A stretch of 64,000 bases of DNA from Peptoniphilus sp. GNH. Lineage in GTDB: Bacteria > Bacillota > Clostridia > Tissierellales > Peptoniphilaceae. The number at the start of each line of letters is the position of its first letter. Within the stretch, counting starts at the first letter, position 1. The notes under the pieces are model-generated. The model was not told the DNA's origin, made no database searches, and saw only the letters and a list, made by a program, of their open reading frames with translations. A program made the position numbers and the translations under genes. This document shows positions 23,111 through 31,722 of this stretch, one piece after another. Location of the stretch: NCBI GenBank assembly GCA_021307325.1, contig CP089931.1:62001-126000 (forward strand). Direction: 5' to 3'.

Positions 23111-24056
23111 CGGGTTCCTTCTAGTCTTAATCATAATAATAAGCTCAACAAATATGGCTTTCTCTTACACCCAGGATATAGTAAAAGCAACTCCCTACTA
23201 CGCTCACCCAGTGACAGGAGCAATTGAAGATCCCGGAAATAATCCGGGCATAGGTCAGGGAATGACAGAAAATGTCGTATGTCCCCAAGCTCTTATGGAA
23301 ACCACAGATGATGGACGAATCTTTTTATCAGTTCGCTACAATCTAGCCAACTACATAAAAAACGAAACATTTGCTGTGCAAAATTATGGAGATACCGATT
23401 TTTATTCAGTAGCCGCTAAGGTCACAGCACAAACAGAAGAAACGAGAGATTACAGATTTGAAATACCAAGCAAAAATACAGTGGTTAGAGCAACATTTTT
23501 TGTGGGGCCAATGGGAAGAGATGTAATTTTCTACTACACCATATCTGATCCGGTAGAAGGAAATACGGACTTTGTTCCATTGCAAAGCGAAAGCACGAGC
23601 GAGGGCCAAGGACAAGTCATAGAAGATAAAAGACAAGAAACAATCATCCAAAGTCCAGAAACCAAAAATCCCTTGCCAAATATGGAAGGCCTTACACCTG
23701 TAGAGAACAATGTGCAAGTAGGACAAGTATTAGGACCTCAAAGCGAAGGAGAAAAGATAGAACAAAAAATAGTAAACTCCAAAATGTCGGCGGGAGACTT
23801 GGGATACTCTCACGGACTTCTCACAAAGGACTCTCCCATAATTAAAAAACTATATTATTCAGAAGACAGTAAGGGAGAAGAAGAGTCAAAAGAAAAAACA
23901 CAGCCCGGCAAGATAACCATGGCTTTTATATACGGTCTTATAGGACTTCTTGTAATTTTGACAGCATCTAGCATAAGCTTGGCAACCTTGTCATATTTTT
24001 ACAAGCAAAAAGTAGAAGAAGACTTAGAAGAAAAGAGGAGACAATCCTATGAATAA
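23094..24056 (+). CDS. shp: Shp-like haem-binding surface protein
   Basis: A 320-residue protein with signal peptide (residues 1-24), a haem-binding Shp domain (about 30-155), a linker and a C-terminal membrane helix (about 282-306). The Shp pattern is clear: Y-A-H-P-V-T-G-A-I-E-D, G-I-G-Q-G-M-T-E-N-V and F-F-V-G-P-M-G-R-D-V. Streptococcal Shp binds haem through two methionines; both have counterparts here, Met57 (G-Q-G-M) and Met140 (G-P-M-G). Shp takes haem from surface receptors and gives it to HtsA, whose homologue is the next gene (8-base overlap). ATG 23094 has AGGAGGG 10 bases upstream; TTG 23085 is too close to it. Confidence 0.88.
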   Translation: MKKIINGFLLVLIIIISSTNMAFSYTQDIVKATPYYAHPVTGAIEDPGNNPGIGQGMTENVVCPQALMETTDDGRIFLSVRYNLANYIKNETFAVQNYGDTDFYSVAAKVTAQTEETRDYRFEIPSKNTVVRATFFVGPMGRDVIFYYTISDPVEGNTDFVPLQSESTSEGQGQVIEDKRQETIIQSPETKNPLPNMEGLTPVENNVQVGQVLGPQSEGEKIEQKIVNSKMSAGDLGYSHGLLTKDSPIIKKLYYSEDSKGEEESKEKTQPGKITMAFIYGLIGLLVILTASSISLATLSYFYKQKVEEDLEEKRRQSYE

Positions 24057-24960
24057 AATAAAAAAACTTCTGATTTTATTCTCGCTTTGCCTAATGCTTT
24101 CAGCTTGTGTAAATCAAAACGTAGGCAAAAAGAGTGGCGATGGTCAAATAAAAATAGCGGCAACATCTATGGCGACAGTTTACATAATGGAAAAACTGAA
24201 CATAGACTTGGTAGCCGTCCCCGACTCCGACATAGATAAGATGCCTGAAAGGTACAAGGACGTACCCAAGGTAGGCATGGCAATGACACCTGATATAGAA
24301 AAATTAAAACAACTAAATCCAGACTATGTATTTTCGCCTGTATCTTTAATATCAGACTTGCTGCCGAAATACAAGGCGGCAAATTTGGACTATGGATTTT
24401 TAAACCTAAACAATATAGATGGCATGTATAAATCCATAGAAGATTTAGGCAAGCTTTTAGACAGAAAAAAAGAAGCTGATGAGCTAATAGCTGATTATAA
24501 AAAATTCATAAAAGACTACAAAGAAAATCATAAGGACAAAAAAGCGCCTCGAGTTTTAGTCTTGATGGGACTGCCAGGCTCCTATGTAGTCGCAACTGAA
24601 AATTCCTACGCAGGAAGCCTAATAAAATTGGCGGGAGCAGAAAATGTCTACGAAGGCACCGATCAACAATTCATAACAATAAATACCGAAGACATGTTAA
24701 AGAAAGATCCAGACATGATATTAAGGACAGCACATGCCTTGCCCGAAGATGTAATGGCAATGTTTAAAAAAGACTTTGCAGAAAATGACATTTGGAAGCA
24801 CTTCAGAGCCGTAAAAGAAAATCAAGTCTATGACCTAGACTATAAAAAATTTGGTATGAGTGCAAAATTCAACTACAAGGAAGCTCTGGATGACTTAGAA
24901 AAATTATTCTATTCAAATGAGAACAAGCAAATAGAAACAAATAAAGGAGATGGCAAATGA
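24049..24960 (+). CDS. htsA: Haem ABC importer substrate-binding lipoprotein (HtsA/IsdE type)
   Basis: A 303-residue lipoprotein: a lipobox L-S-A-C with Cys20 after a basic, hydrophobic leader, then a type III (BtuF-like) binding fold. HtsA and IsdE hold haem with a methionine and a histidine. Here the V-G-M-A-M-T-P-D motif offers Met77/Met79, and R-T-A-H-A-L-P-E-D offers His229, matching the IsdE ligand region. This protein should receive haem from Shp and deliver it to the permease encoded next. It overlaps its neighbours on both sides (8 and 4 bases), so the operon is tightly coupled. Confidence 0.9.
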   Translation: MNKIKKLLILFSLCLMLSACVNQNVGKKSGDGQIKIAATSMATVYIMEKLNIDLVAVPDSDIDKMPERYKDVPKVGMAMTPDIEKLKQLNPDYVFSPVSLISDLLPKYKAANLDYGFLNLNNIDGMYKSIEDLGKLLDRKKEADELIADYKKFIKDYKENHKDKKAPRVLVLMGLPGSYVVATENSYAGSLIKLAGAENVYEGTDQQFITINTEDMLKKDPDMILRTAHALPEDVMAMFKKDFAENDIWKHFRAVKENQVYDLDYKKFGMSAKFNYKEALDDLEKLFYSNENKQIETNKGDGK

Positions 24961-25946
24961 AAAAGGGTAAAATCATCAGAGCCTATCTCATATCAATACT
25001 AATTCTATTAGGCTTAATACTCTATTCAGCCAAAACTGGCTCCATAGAGATGACTTTTGGAAAATTAATAAGAGGTCTATTCATAGAATACGATGCAGAC
25101 GTGGCAACAGTTTATGACCTAAGATTTCCGAGGATAATAATATCAATCATAGCCGGAGCATCACTAGCAACATCCGGAGTATTATTGCAAGCTGTAATGC
25201 AAAACCCACTTACAGATCCAGGCATCATAGGCATATCATCAGCAGCAAGCTTAGCAGCAAGCCTTGGCATGATAATTTTTCCAAGTCTCTATGCCCTAAG
25301 CCCGGCTTTTTCTGTGACGGGAGGTCTTATAGCCTACCTTCTCATCTATTCCCTAGCTTGGAATGGAGGGAGCAATCCGATAAAACTAATCCTAGTTGGA
25401 GTCGCTTTAAATATGACCCTCATGGGAATCAATGAAGCAATAAAATCCATGATGGGAGGCAATCTTACAAATGTCCAATCAATAATCGAGGGAAATGTAG
25501 CCCAAAAGACTTGGGCAGACGTAAAAATCATGGCAATATACGGAATAATTTTTCTGATATTAGCTCTTTTTACTATAAGGACAGCGAACCTACTCCAACT
25601 AGAAGACCAAACAGCCAAATCCCTAGGTGTAAATGTGAACCGAGACAGATTCATCCTAGCCTTAATAGCCATAATACTCGCTTCTGTATCAACAGCAATA
25701 GTAGGCGTAATAGGATTTTTGGGTCTAGTAGTACCACATATAGCAAGGATAATACTCGGATCCAATCACAAGAATCTCATACCTTACTCAATGATACTAG
25801 GAGCAATAACCCTCCTCTTATCAGATACACTCGGACGAGTGATAGCCTATCCCTATGAGATAAAACCGTCGGTAGTCATGACAGTGGTAGGCGGGATTTT
25901 CTTTATAACACTTCTGAAAATAGGAGGAAAAAATTATGGAAATTAA
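24957..25946 (+). CDS. htsB: Haem ABC importer permease (FecCD family)
   Basis: A 329-residue integral membrane protein of the FecCD/BtuC family with about ten helices. Typical stretches are L-R-F-P-R-I-I-I-S-I-I-A-G-A-S-L-A near residue 50, Q-N-P-L-T-D-P-G-I-I-G-I near 85 and G-F-L-G-L-V-V-P-H-I-A-R near 255, the last being the region contacting the ATPase. It probably works as a homodimer with the lipoprotein before it and the ATPase after it. Its start lies in ATGA overlapping the stop of htsA, and its 3' end overlaps the ATPase gene by 11 bases. Confidence 0.92.
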   Translation: MKKGKIIRAYLISILILLGLILYSAKTGSIEMTFGKLIRGLFIEYDADVATVYDLRFPRIIISIIAGASLATSGVLLQAVMQNPLTDPGIIGISSAASLAASLGMIIFPSLYALSPAFSVTGGLIAYLLIYSLAWNGGSNPIKLILVGVALNMTLMGINEAIKSMMGGNLTNVQSIIEGNVAQKTWADVKIMAIYGIIFLILALFTIRTANLLQLEDQTAKSLGVNVNRDRFILALIAIILASVSTAIVGVIGFLGLVVPHIARIILGSNHKNLIPYSMILGAITLLLSDTLGRVIAYPYEIKPSVVMTVVGGIFFITLLKIGGKNYGN

Positions 25947-26697
25947 ACATCTGTTTTTCTCCTATGGCAAAAATGTGGTAATAAAAGATCTGAGTTTGAA
26001 AATCGAAAAAGAAAAAATAACGACCCTGCTAGGAGCCAATGGCTGTGGCAAATCCACCCTTTTTAAGTTGATAACAAGAGTAGAAAAACCCAAAATGGGC
26101 CTCATAAGCCTAGATGGCAAAAATATAAAAAATATAGAAAGAAGGGAATTTGCAAAAAAAGTAGCCATAGTAAGACAAAAAAACCAAATCGCAGGAGACA
26201 TAAAAGTTGAAGAACTAGTAGCCTATGGCAGAAACCCATATGTAGGATTTATGCAAAAGCCTAGCCTGGAAGACAAGCAAAAAATAAACGAAGCAATAGA
26301 AGTTTGCGGATTAGAAAAAATACGAAAAGAAAGAGTCAACTCACTTTCGGGAGGTCAGGTTCAAAGAGCGTGGATTGCAATGGCAATAGCTCAAGATAGC
26401 GAAATTCTGCTTTTAGACGAGCCAACAACCTATCTGGACATCAAATACCAAGTAGAAATATTAAAACTCATAAAAGATTTAAATAAAAACTTAGGCAAAA
26501 CCATCATCATGGTACTTCACGACATCAATCAGTCCATAGAATACTCGGACACAATAGTAGGCATGATGAACGGGAGAATAGAATTTCAAGGCAAAGCAAA
26601 AGAAGTCTTAACATCAGAAAAAATTAGCAAGATATACGACACCAAACTAAAAATCATGGACATAGAAGACAGAAAATATGTCCTTGCAGAAGATTAA
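25936..26697 (+). CDS. htsC: Haem ABC importer ATPase
   Basis: A 253-residue ATPase with Walker A G-A-N-G-C-G-K-S-T, Q-loop in I-V-R-Q-K-N-Q, signature L-S-G-G-Q-V-Q-R-A-W, Walker B I-L-L-L-D-E-P-T-T-Y-L-D and switch His in V-L-H-D-I-N. This is the FepC/FhuC pattern and completes the importer with the two preceding genes. AGGAGG lies before ATG 25936. The flavodoxin gene starts 10 bases after its stop codon, so incoming haem is probably met by that redox protein. Confidence 0.92.
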   Translation: MEIKHLFFSYGKNVVIKDLSLKIEKEKITTLLGANGCGKSTLFKLITRVEKPKMGLISLDGKNIKNIERREFAKKVAIVRQKNQIAGDIKVEELVAYGRNPYVGFMQKPSLEDKQKINEAIEVCGLEKIRKERVNSLSGGQVQRAWIAMAIAQDSEILLLDEPTTYLDIKYQVEILKLIKDLNKNLGKTIIMVLHDINQSIEYSDTIVGMMNGRIEFQGKAKEVLTSEKISKIYDTKLKIMDIEDRKYVLAED

Positions 26698-26707
26698 AGG
26701 AGGAAAA

Positions 26708-27223
26708 TTGAAGGGACTAATAATATATTCATCAAGAACGGGCAATACAAAAAGAATGGCGGAAAAAATTTATCAAGTCTTAAAAGAGAAACACCAGATG
26801 ATAATAAGAGATATGAAAGATTTAAAAGACACAGAAAATTGTGACTTTATACTCTTGGGTGCGTGGATAGACAGAGGAACATTAGAAACAAAAGCACTAA
26901 AGTTATTAAAAACAATAGAAAACAAAAAAATTGGACTCTTTGCCACTCTAGGAGCCATGCCAGACTCAGAACATGGAAAGAAGGTGATAAAAAACTTAGA
27001 GAATCTTTTAATAGACAGGGATTCCTTGGGACAATACATATGCCCAGGCCTAGTTGACCCCAAGATGATAGAAAAACTAAAAGGGATAACAGGTCTTGTA
27101 GTGCCGAAGAAGATTAAAGAAAAAATGATAGAAACAAGCCTTAAATCAAGAGAGGCGACAGAAGAAGAACTATTAAAAGCTGCAAACTATTTTGCAGAGA
27201 ATATAAAACAGTTAGCAAACTAA
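26708..27223 (+). CDS. Flavodoxin-domain protein, probable partner in haem utilisation
   Basis: A 171-residue soluble flavodoxin. The FMN phosphate loop is near the N-terminus (Y-S-S-R-T-G-N-T-K), followed by L-L-G-A-W-I-D-R-G-T (about 50-60) and A-T-L-G-A-M-P-D-S-E (about 80-90). TTG 26708 with AAAGGAGG just upstream puts the first strand at residue 2, as expected for flavodoxins; longer frames start inside htsC. Flavodoxins next to haem importers have been linked to anaerobic haem breakdown (HmuF) or bilirubin reduction (BilS); which, if either, applies here is inference. No haem oxygenase gene is visible in the window, which makes an oxygen-free route attractive. Confidence 0.8.
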   Translation: MKGLIIYSSRTGNTKRMAEKIYQVLKEKHQMIIRDMKDLKDTENCDFILLGAWIDRGTLETKALKLLKTIENKKIGLFATLGAMPDSEHGKKVIKNLENLLIDRDSLGQYICPGLVDPKMIEKLKGITGLVVPKKIKEKMIETSLKSREATEEELLKAANYFAENIKQLAN

Positions 27224-27263
27224 GAGCTAAAAAGTAAGACAAAAAAATATGAAAGGAGTACCA

Positions 27264-30200
27264 ATGAATAAAATAAAAAGAATAATATCGGCAACACTTG
27301 TCGGAATTATGATAATCCCTTCAGCAGTATCAGCATTCCAGACAGCACCTGTGGAGAATATAAACCCGATAATTCAAACAGTTGAGCTACGAGAAGCAGC
27401 AAATAAGGCAGATATTCCATCGATCAAGTATGAAGCAATGCCTCTTATTGATGAAAATGACGCAATGAATGCAGGTATAAAAGGGCTTTGGGAAAATGGA
27501 AAGTTTAAATACACCAAAGAAGAATATAATAAGATGCTTGCGGCTCGTTATAAAGATAACAACAGTCTTTTTAACGTGGAAATAGGAGTTAATCCATATT
27601 ACGAAGTTGAAATTAAAGACAATAAAGCAAATCTTACAGTATCTTATGTAAACAATGTAATGGGAGAAGAAAGTCCCGAAGAATATGGTTTAGTAAAAAT
27701 AGATGACGATGAAGACATCATATATAAAACTGCCGATGGAAACTCACAGCCTGTCGAAATACTGGATGCAGAAGAGTTTACTTTAGACCCGGCTAGAGAC
27801 GAGTATGGAGAGAGAATTACAAAGATAAGACTTGATAATGTACCTTTGTCTAAACTTGGAGATGCAAATCAATTCATATATCTTGAAAATGCCAGATATG
27901 TACGTTGCTATAGTGAGTGGGAAGATCTAAAAGTTGATGCCAAACCGGCCAAAGGGGAAGAGTCTACTGAAAACATGTATGGCATTTTTAACTTTGACTT
28001 GAATAAAATGGTCCTTGTGGAGAGTGCAAAACCTGGCTTAAATAAAGCTACCCTACAAGAAAAGGTCAATGAAGCTAAGGCTATTGAACAAGGCAAGAAG
28101 ACAGACGAAGCCTTCGCCAAACTTAAAGCAGCAATCGCAGCAGCAGAAGAAACATTAAAAACTGCAACAGATCAAAAAGCTTTAAACCAAGGAGTAGCGA
28201 CACTACAGGCAGCAGTAGAGGCTTTTAAAACAAGTGAAGACGTAAAGATTCCGGTAGAAGACGGAATATACACCGCACCTGTGAGAGTGGATCATGCATA
28301 TGACCTGGGAAAGCAATCTATGGCAAACGGTGCAATAGAACACACTGCAAAAGTAGTCTACAGAGGAGACAAAGTTACACTTGAACTTACATTTAATGGC
28401 ATGGATCTAATGAAAATGAAAGGCCATTTGACAAACCTCTTCTTTTACAAAGACAACAAAGACCCCAAAAATAATAATGATGTAATAGAAGCGGAAGTAA
28501 TAAAGACACAGTTGGACCTTGGCTTAGACGGTAAAAAGCATAATTATCCCCAAATATTCAAATACACAATGGACAAAAGTGTATTTGAAGCATCAGACTT
28601 CTTATGGATCAAAGTTTGGGTAGATGCAATGGATGCTATTGCTTCAATAGGAGAACCAACTGTTATTCCGGGGAAAGGAGCACAAAACGCCAAGATAGTA
28701 ATAGACAAGACCAACTTCACAAAAGTTATTTTAAATACACAAGACTTGTCAAATGCAATCAAAGCGGCAAAAGAGATAGTTAAAGGCAATAAAAAAGTAG
28801 AAGAATTTAACATACTTCAAAGCGTAATTACAGAAGCTGAAAAGGTATTAAAAGAAGCAACGGACCAAGATGATTTGGACAAAGAAGTAACAACACTTAA
28901 GGCAGCAGTAGAAGACTTTAAAGCAAGTGAAGACGTAAAGCTCCCGACAGAAGACGGAATATATTTGGCATCTGTGGAAATAGGACACGCATCCAATCCT
29001 GGACAAAAATCCATGGCAAACGGTGCGATAGAACACATTGCAAAACTAATTTTAAAAGAAGACAAAGTAAAAGTAGAGCTTACATTTAAAGGCATGGATC
29101 TAAGCGGAATGAAAGGTCACTTGACAAATCTGTTCTATTTTGAAAATAACCAAGATCCAAGAAGTGGTGGACGTGCAGTAGAAACAAAAATAGAAAAAAA
29201 CTTTACAGACATGGGTCTGGACGGACAAGAGAAAGAGTTCCCACAAGTCTTCAGTTTCACAATGGACAGAAATCTATTTGAAGCATCGGAATTCTTATGG
29301 TGCAGAGTTTGGGTAGATGCAATGGACTTTATAATGGGCGGCCCCGGAAAAGGAGCACAAGAAGCAAGAATAATTATAAATAAAGAGCATCTTCAAAAAG
29401 TTGTTTTAAATACAGAAGCTTTAACAAAAGAAATTGCAGCGGCAAAAGAAATAGTTAAAGGCAAGAAAACAGAAGAAGCATTTAAAAAACTTAAAGCAGC
29501 AATAACAGCAGCAGAAGAAACATTAAAAACTGCAACAGATCAAGAAGCTTTAAACCAAGGAGTAGCGACACTAAAAGCAGCAGTAGAAACCTTTAACAAC
29601 AGTCCTAATGTATTAGAAAAAGAAGCTTTAACAAAAGAAATAGCAGAAGCTAAGAAGATTGAACAAGGCAAGAAAACAGACGAAGCATTTAAAAAACTTA
29701 AAGCAGCAATCGCAGCAGCAGAAGAAACATTAAAAACTGCAACAGATCAAGAAGCTTTAAACCAAGGAGTAGCGACACTAAAAGCAGCAGTAGAAACCTT
29801 TAACAACAGTCCTAATGTATTAGAAAAAGAAGCTTTAACAAAAGAAATAGCAGAAGCTAAGAAGATTGAACAAGGCAAGAAGACAGACGAAGCATTTAAA
29901 AAACTTAAAGCAGCAATAACAGCAGCAGAAGAAACATTGAAAACTGCAACAGATCAAGAAGCTTTAAACCAAGGAGTAGCGACACTAAAAGCAGCAGTAG
30001 AAACCTTTAACAACAGTCCTAATGTATTAGAAAAAGAAGCTTTAACAAAAGAAATAGCAGAAGCTAAGAAGATTGAACAAGGCAAGAAGACAGAAGAAGC
30101 ATTTAATACCCTTAAAGCAGCAATCGCAGCAGCAGAAGAAACATTAAAAACTGCAACAGATCAAGAAGCTTTAAACCAAGGAGTATCGACATTAAAAGCA

Positions 30201-31622
30201 GCAGTAGAAACCTTTAAAAACAGTCCTAATGTATTAGAAAAAGAAGCTTTAACAAAAGAAATAGCAGCGGCAAAAGAAATAGTTAAAGGCAAGAAAACAG
30301 AAGAAGCATTTAAAAAACTTAAAAAAGCAATAACAGCAGCAGAAGAAACATTAAAAACTGCAACAGATCAAGAAGCTTTAAACCAAGCAGTAGCGACACT
30401 AAAAGCAGCAGTAGAAACCTTTAAAAATAGTCCTAATGTATTAGAAAAAGAAGCTTTAACAAAAGAAATAGCAGAAGCTAAGAAGATTGAACAAGGCAAG
30501 AAAACAGACGAAGCATTTAGCAAACTTAAAAAAGCAATCGCAGCAGCAGAAAAAGTATTAGGTGAAGCAACAGAGCAAACTCAATTAGATGAAGCGGTTA
30601 AAGCATTAAAAACAGCAGTAAAAGCCTTTAAAGAAAGTGCAGATAAAGTTGAACCACAAGCACCACTAAAAAAAGAAGCTTTAACAAAAGAAATAGCAGA
30701 AGCTAAGAAGATTGAACAAGGCAAGAAAACAGACGAAGCATTTAAAAAACTTAAAGCAGCAATCGCAGCAGCAGAAAAAGTATTAGGGGAAGCAACAGAG
30801 CAAACCCAACTAGATGAAGCAGCAACTACATTAAAAGCAGCAGTAGAAACCTTTAACAACAGTCCGGACAAGAAGGTAACACCGACACCTACACCTACAC
30901 CTACACCGCAACCGGATCCGAAGCCGACACCTAATTATCCAAGCTACCCATCATACCCGAGGGATAATTCCACAACAGCGGGTTCAACTACCAAGCCGAC
31001 AGCGGATAAAGGTACAAAGAACGCAGAAACAAAATCACCTGCCAAAGAAGTAAAAAGAGAAGCACAAAATAGTAAGGCTGACAACTTCACAGACATTGAA
31101 GGCCACTGGGCAAAAGAAGCCATCAAATATGTAGTCAACAAAGGCTACTTCCAAGGAGTAAATGATAGGGAATTTGCACCGAACAAAGGCATCACAAGAG
31201 GACAACTTGTAACGGTACTTGGAAGAATATTAAACATCGACAAGACAGCATTTAAATCAAATAATTTCAAAGACGTCAAAGCAGATGCATACTACGCACC
31301 ATATATAGCTTGGGCGGAAAGCGTCGGCATAACCAAGGGTAGAGGAAACGGAAGCTTTGACCCGGACAAAGAAATCACAAGAGAAGAAATGGCAGTTATG
31401 ATGGTTAAATTCTTAAAGCTTTCAGGCAAAAAAATAAATGTCAAGGGAACTGCAAGTGCATTTAAAGACGACACAAATATAGAATCTTGGGCAAAAGATG
31501 CAGTAGTAGAAATGGCTAAACTTGGACTTGTAAAAGGCATGGAAGATGGAAGCTTCTCACCCAAGACACAATTTACAAGAGCACAAGTAGCACAAATTCT
31601 ATACAACATAGACAAGAACTAA
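27264..31622 (+). CDS. Giant NEAT-FIVAR-SLH surface haem-binding protein
   Basis: A 1452-residue exported protein; ATG 27264 has AAAGGAG upstream and gives a signal peptide (about 1-24). Order: an N-terminal unassigned domain (25-255), FIVAR helical repeat, NEAT 1 (about 330-480), FIVAR, NEAT 2 (about 560-710), seven more FIVAR-type repeats of about 69 residues, a Thr/Pro-rich wall-spanning linker, and three SLH domains at the end. NEAT domains carry S-M-A-N-G-A-I and the end motif V-W-V-D-A-M-D; the classical YxxxY is absent. SLH domains bind secondary cell-wall polymer, so the protein is displayed on the surface. The FIVAR stack likely acts as a stalk. It lies 40 bases after the flavodoxin gene with no terminator between, so it is probably part of that operon. 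Confidence 0.88.
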   Translation: MNKIKRIISATLVGIMIIPSAVSAFQTAPVENINPIIQTVELREAANKADIPSIKYEAMPLIDENDAMNAGIKGLWENGKFKYTKEEYNKMLAARYKDNNSLFNVEIGVNPYYEVEIKDNKANLTVSYVNNVMGEESPEEYGLVKIDDDEDIIYKTADGNSQPVEILDAEEFTLDPARDEYGERITKIRLDNVPLSKLGDANQFIYLENARYVRCYSEWEDLKVDAKPAKGEESTENMYGIFNFDLNKMVLVESAKPGLNKATLQEKVNEAKAIEQGKKTDEAFAKLKAAIAAAEETLKTATDQKALNQGVATLQAAVEAFKTSEDVKIPVEDGIYTAPVRVDHAYDLGKQSMANGAIEHTAKVVYRGDKVTLELTFNGMDLMKMKGHLTNLFFYKDNKDPKNNNDVIEAEVIKTQLDLGLDGKKHNYPQIFKYTMDKSVFEASDFLWIKVWVDAMDAIASIGEPTVIPGKGAQNAKIVIDKTNFTKVILNTQDLSNAIKAAKEIVKGNKKVEEFNILQSVITEAEKVLKEATDQDDLDKEVTTLKAAVEDFKASEDVKLPTEDGIYLASVEIGHASNPGQKSMANGAIEHIAKLILKEDKVKVELTFKGMDLSGMKGHLTNLFYFENNQDPRSGGRAVETKIEKNFTDMGLDGQEKEFPQVFSFTMDRNLFEASEFLWCRVWVDAMDFIMGGPGKGAQEARIIINKEHLQKVVLNTEALTKEIAAAKEIVKGKKTEEAFKKLKAAITAAEETLKTATDQEALNQGVATLKAAVETFNNSPNVLEKEALTKEIAEAKKIEQGKKTDEAFKKLKAAIAAAEETLKTATDQEALNQGVATLKAAVETFNNSPNVLEKEALTKEIAEAKKIEQGKKTDEAFKKLKAAITAAEETLKTATDQEALNQGVATLKAAVETFNNSPNVLEKEALTKEIAEAKKIEQGKKTEEAFNTLKAAIAAAEETLKTATDQEALNQGVSTLKAAVETFKNSPNVLEKEALTKEIAAAKEIVKGKKTEEAFKKLKKAITAAEETLKTATDQEALNQAVATLKAAVETFKNSPNVLEKEALTKEIAEAKKIEQGKKTDEAFSKLKKAIAAAEKVLGEATEQTQLDEAVKALKTAVKAFKESADKVEPQAPLKKEALTKEIAEAKKIEQGKKTDEAFKKLKAAIAAAEKVLGEATEQTQLDEAATTLKAAVETFNNSPDKKVTPTPTPTPTPQPDPKPTPNYPSYPSYPRDNSTTAGSTTKPTADKGTKNAETKSPAKEVKREAQNSKADNFTDIEGHWAKEAIKYVVNKGYFQGVNDREFAPNKGITRGQLVTVLGRILNIDKTAFKSNNFKDVKADAYYAPYIAWAESVGITKGRGNGSFDPDKEITREEMAVMMVKFLKLSGKKINVKGTASAFKDDTNIESWAKDAVVEMAKLGLVKGMEDGSFSPKTQFTRAQVAQILYNIDKN
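29415..30865 (+). repeat. Seven tandem repeats, 207-bp period
   Basis: Unit starts, aligned on GAAGCTTTAACAAAAG, are 29415, 29622, 29829, 30036, 30243, 30450 and 30675. The first six are exactly 207 bases (69 codons) apart; the last gap is 225. The central units are almost identical in DNA, showing recent duplication or conversion, so copy number may vary between strains. Confidence 0.95.
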
Positions 31623-31665
31623 TTGTAAGAATAACTGATATTTCAGTTTGAAAGATAATTAAATA

Positions 31666-31698
31666 AGGTGGTCTTAGGAATAAATTTTAAGGCCACCT
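31666..31698 (+). other. Intergenic hairpin between two NEAT-SLH genes
   Basis: AGGTGGTCTTA (31666-31676) pairs with TAAGGCCACCT (31688-31698), giving an 11-bp stem. There is no T run, so it could stabilise or process the transcript rather than end it. Confidence 0.55.
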
Positions 31699-31722
31699 AA
31701 TAATTGAGAGAAGGAGAGAGTG

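Noticed and set aside
29415-30865. Regular repeats resembling a CRISPR array
   Set aside because: The period is 207 bases with no spacers, and it is continuous coding sequence for FIVAR-type repeats. No CRISPR array or cas gene was found.
31666-31698. Intrinsic terminator between the two NEAT-SLH genes
   Set aside because: The stem is strong but no T run follows, so I list it only as a hairpin.
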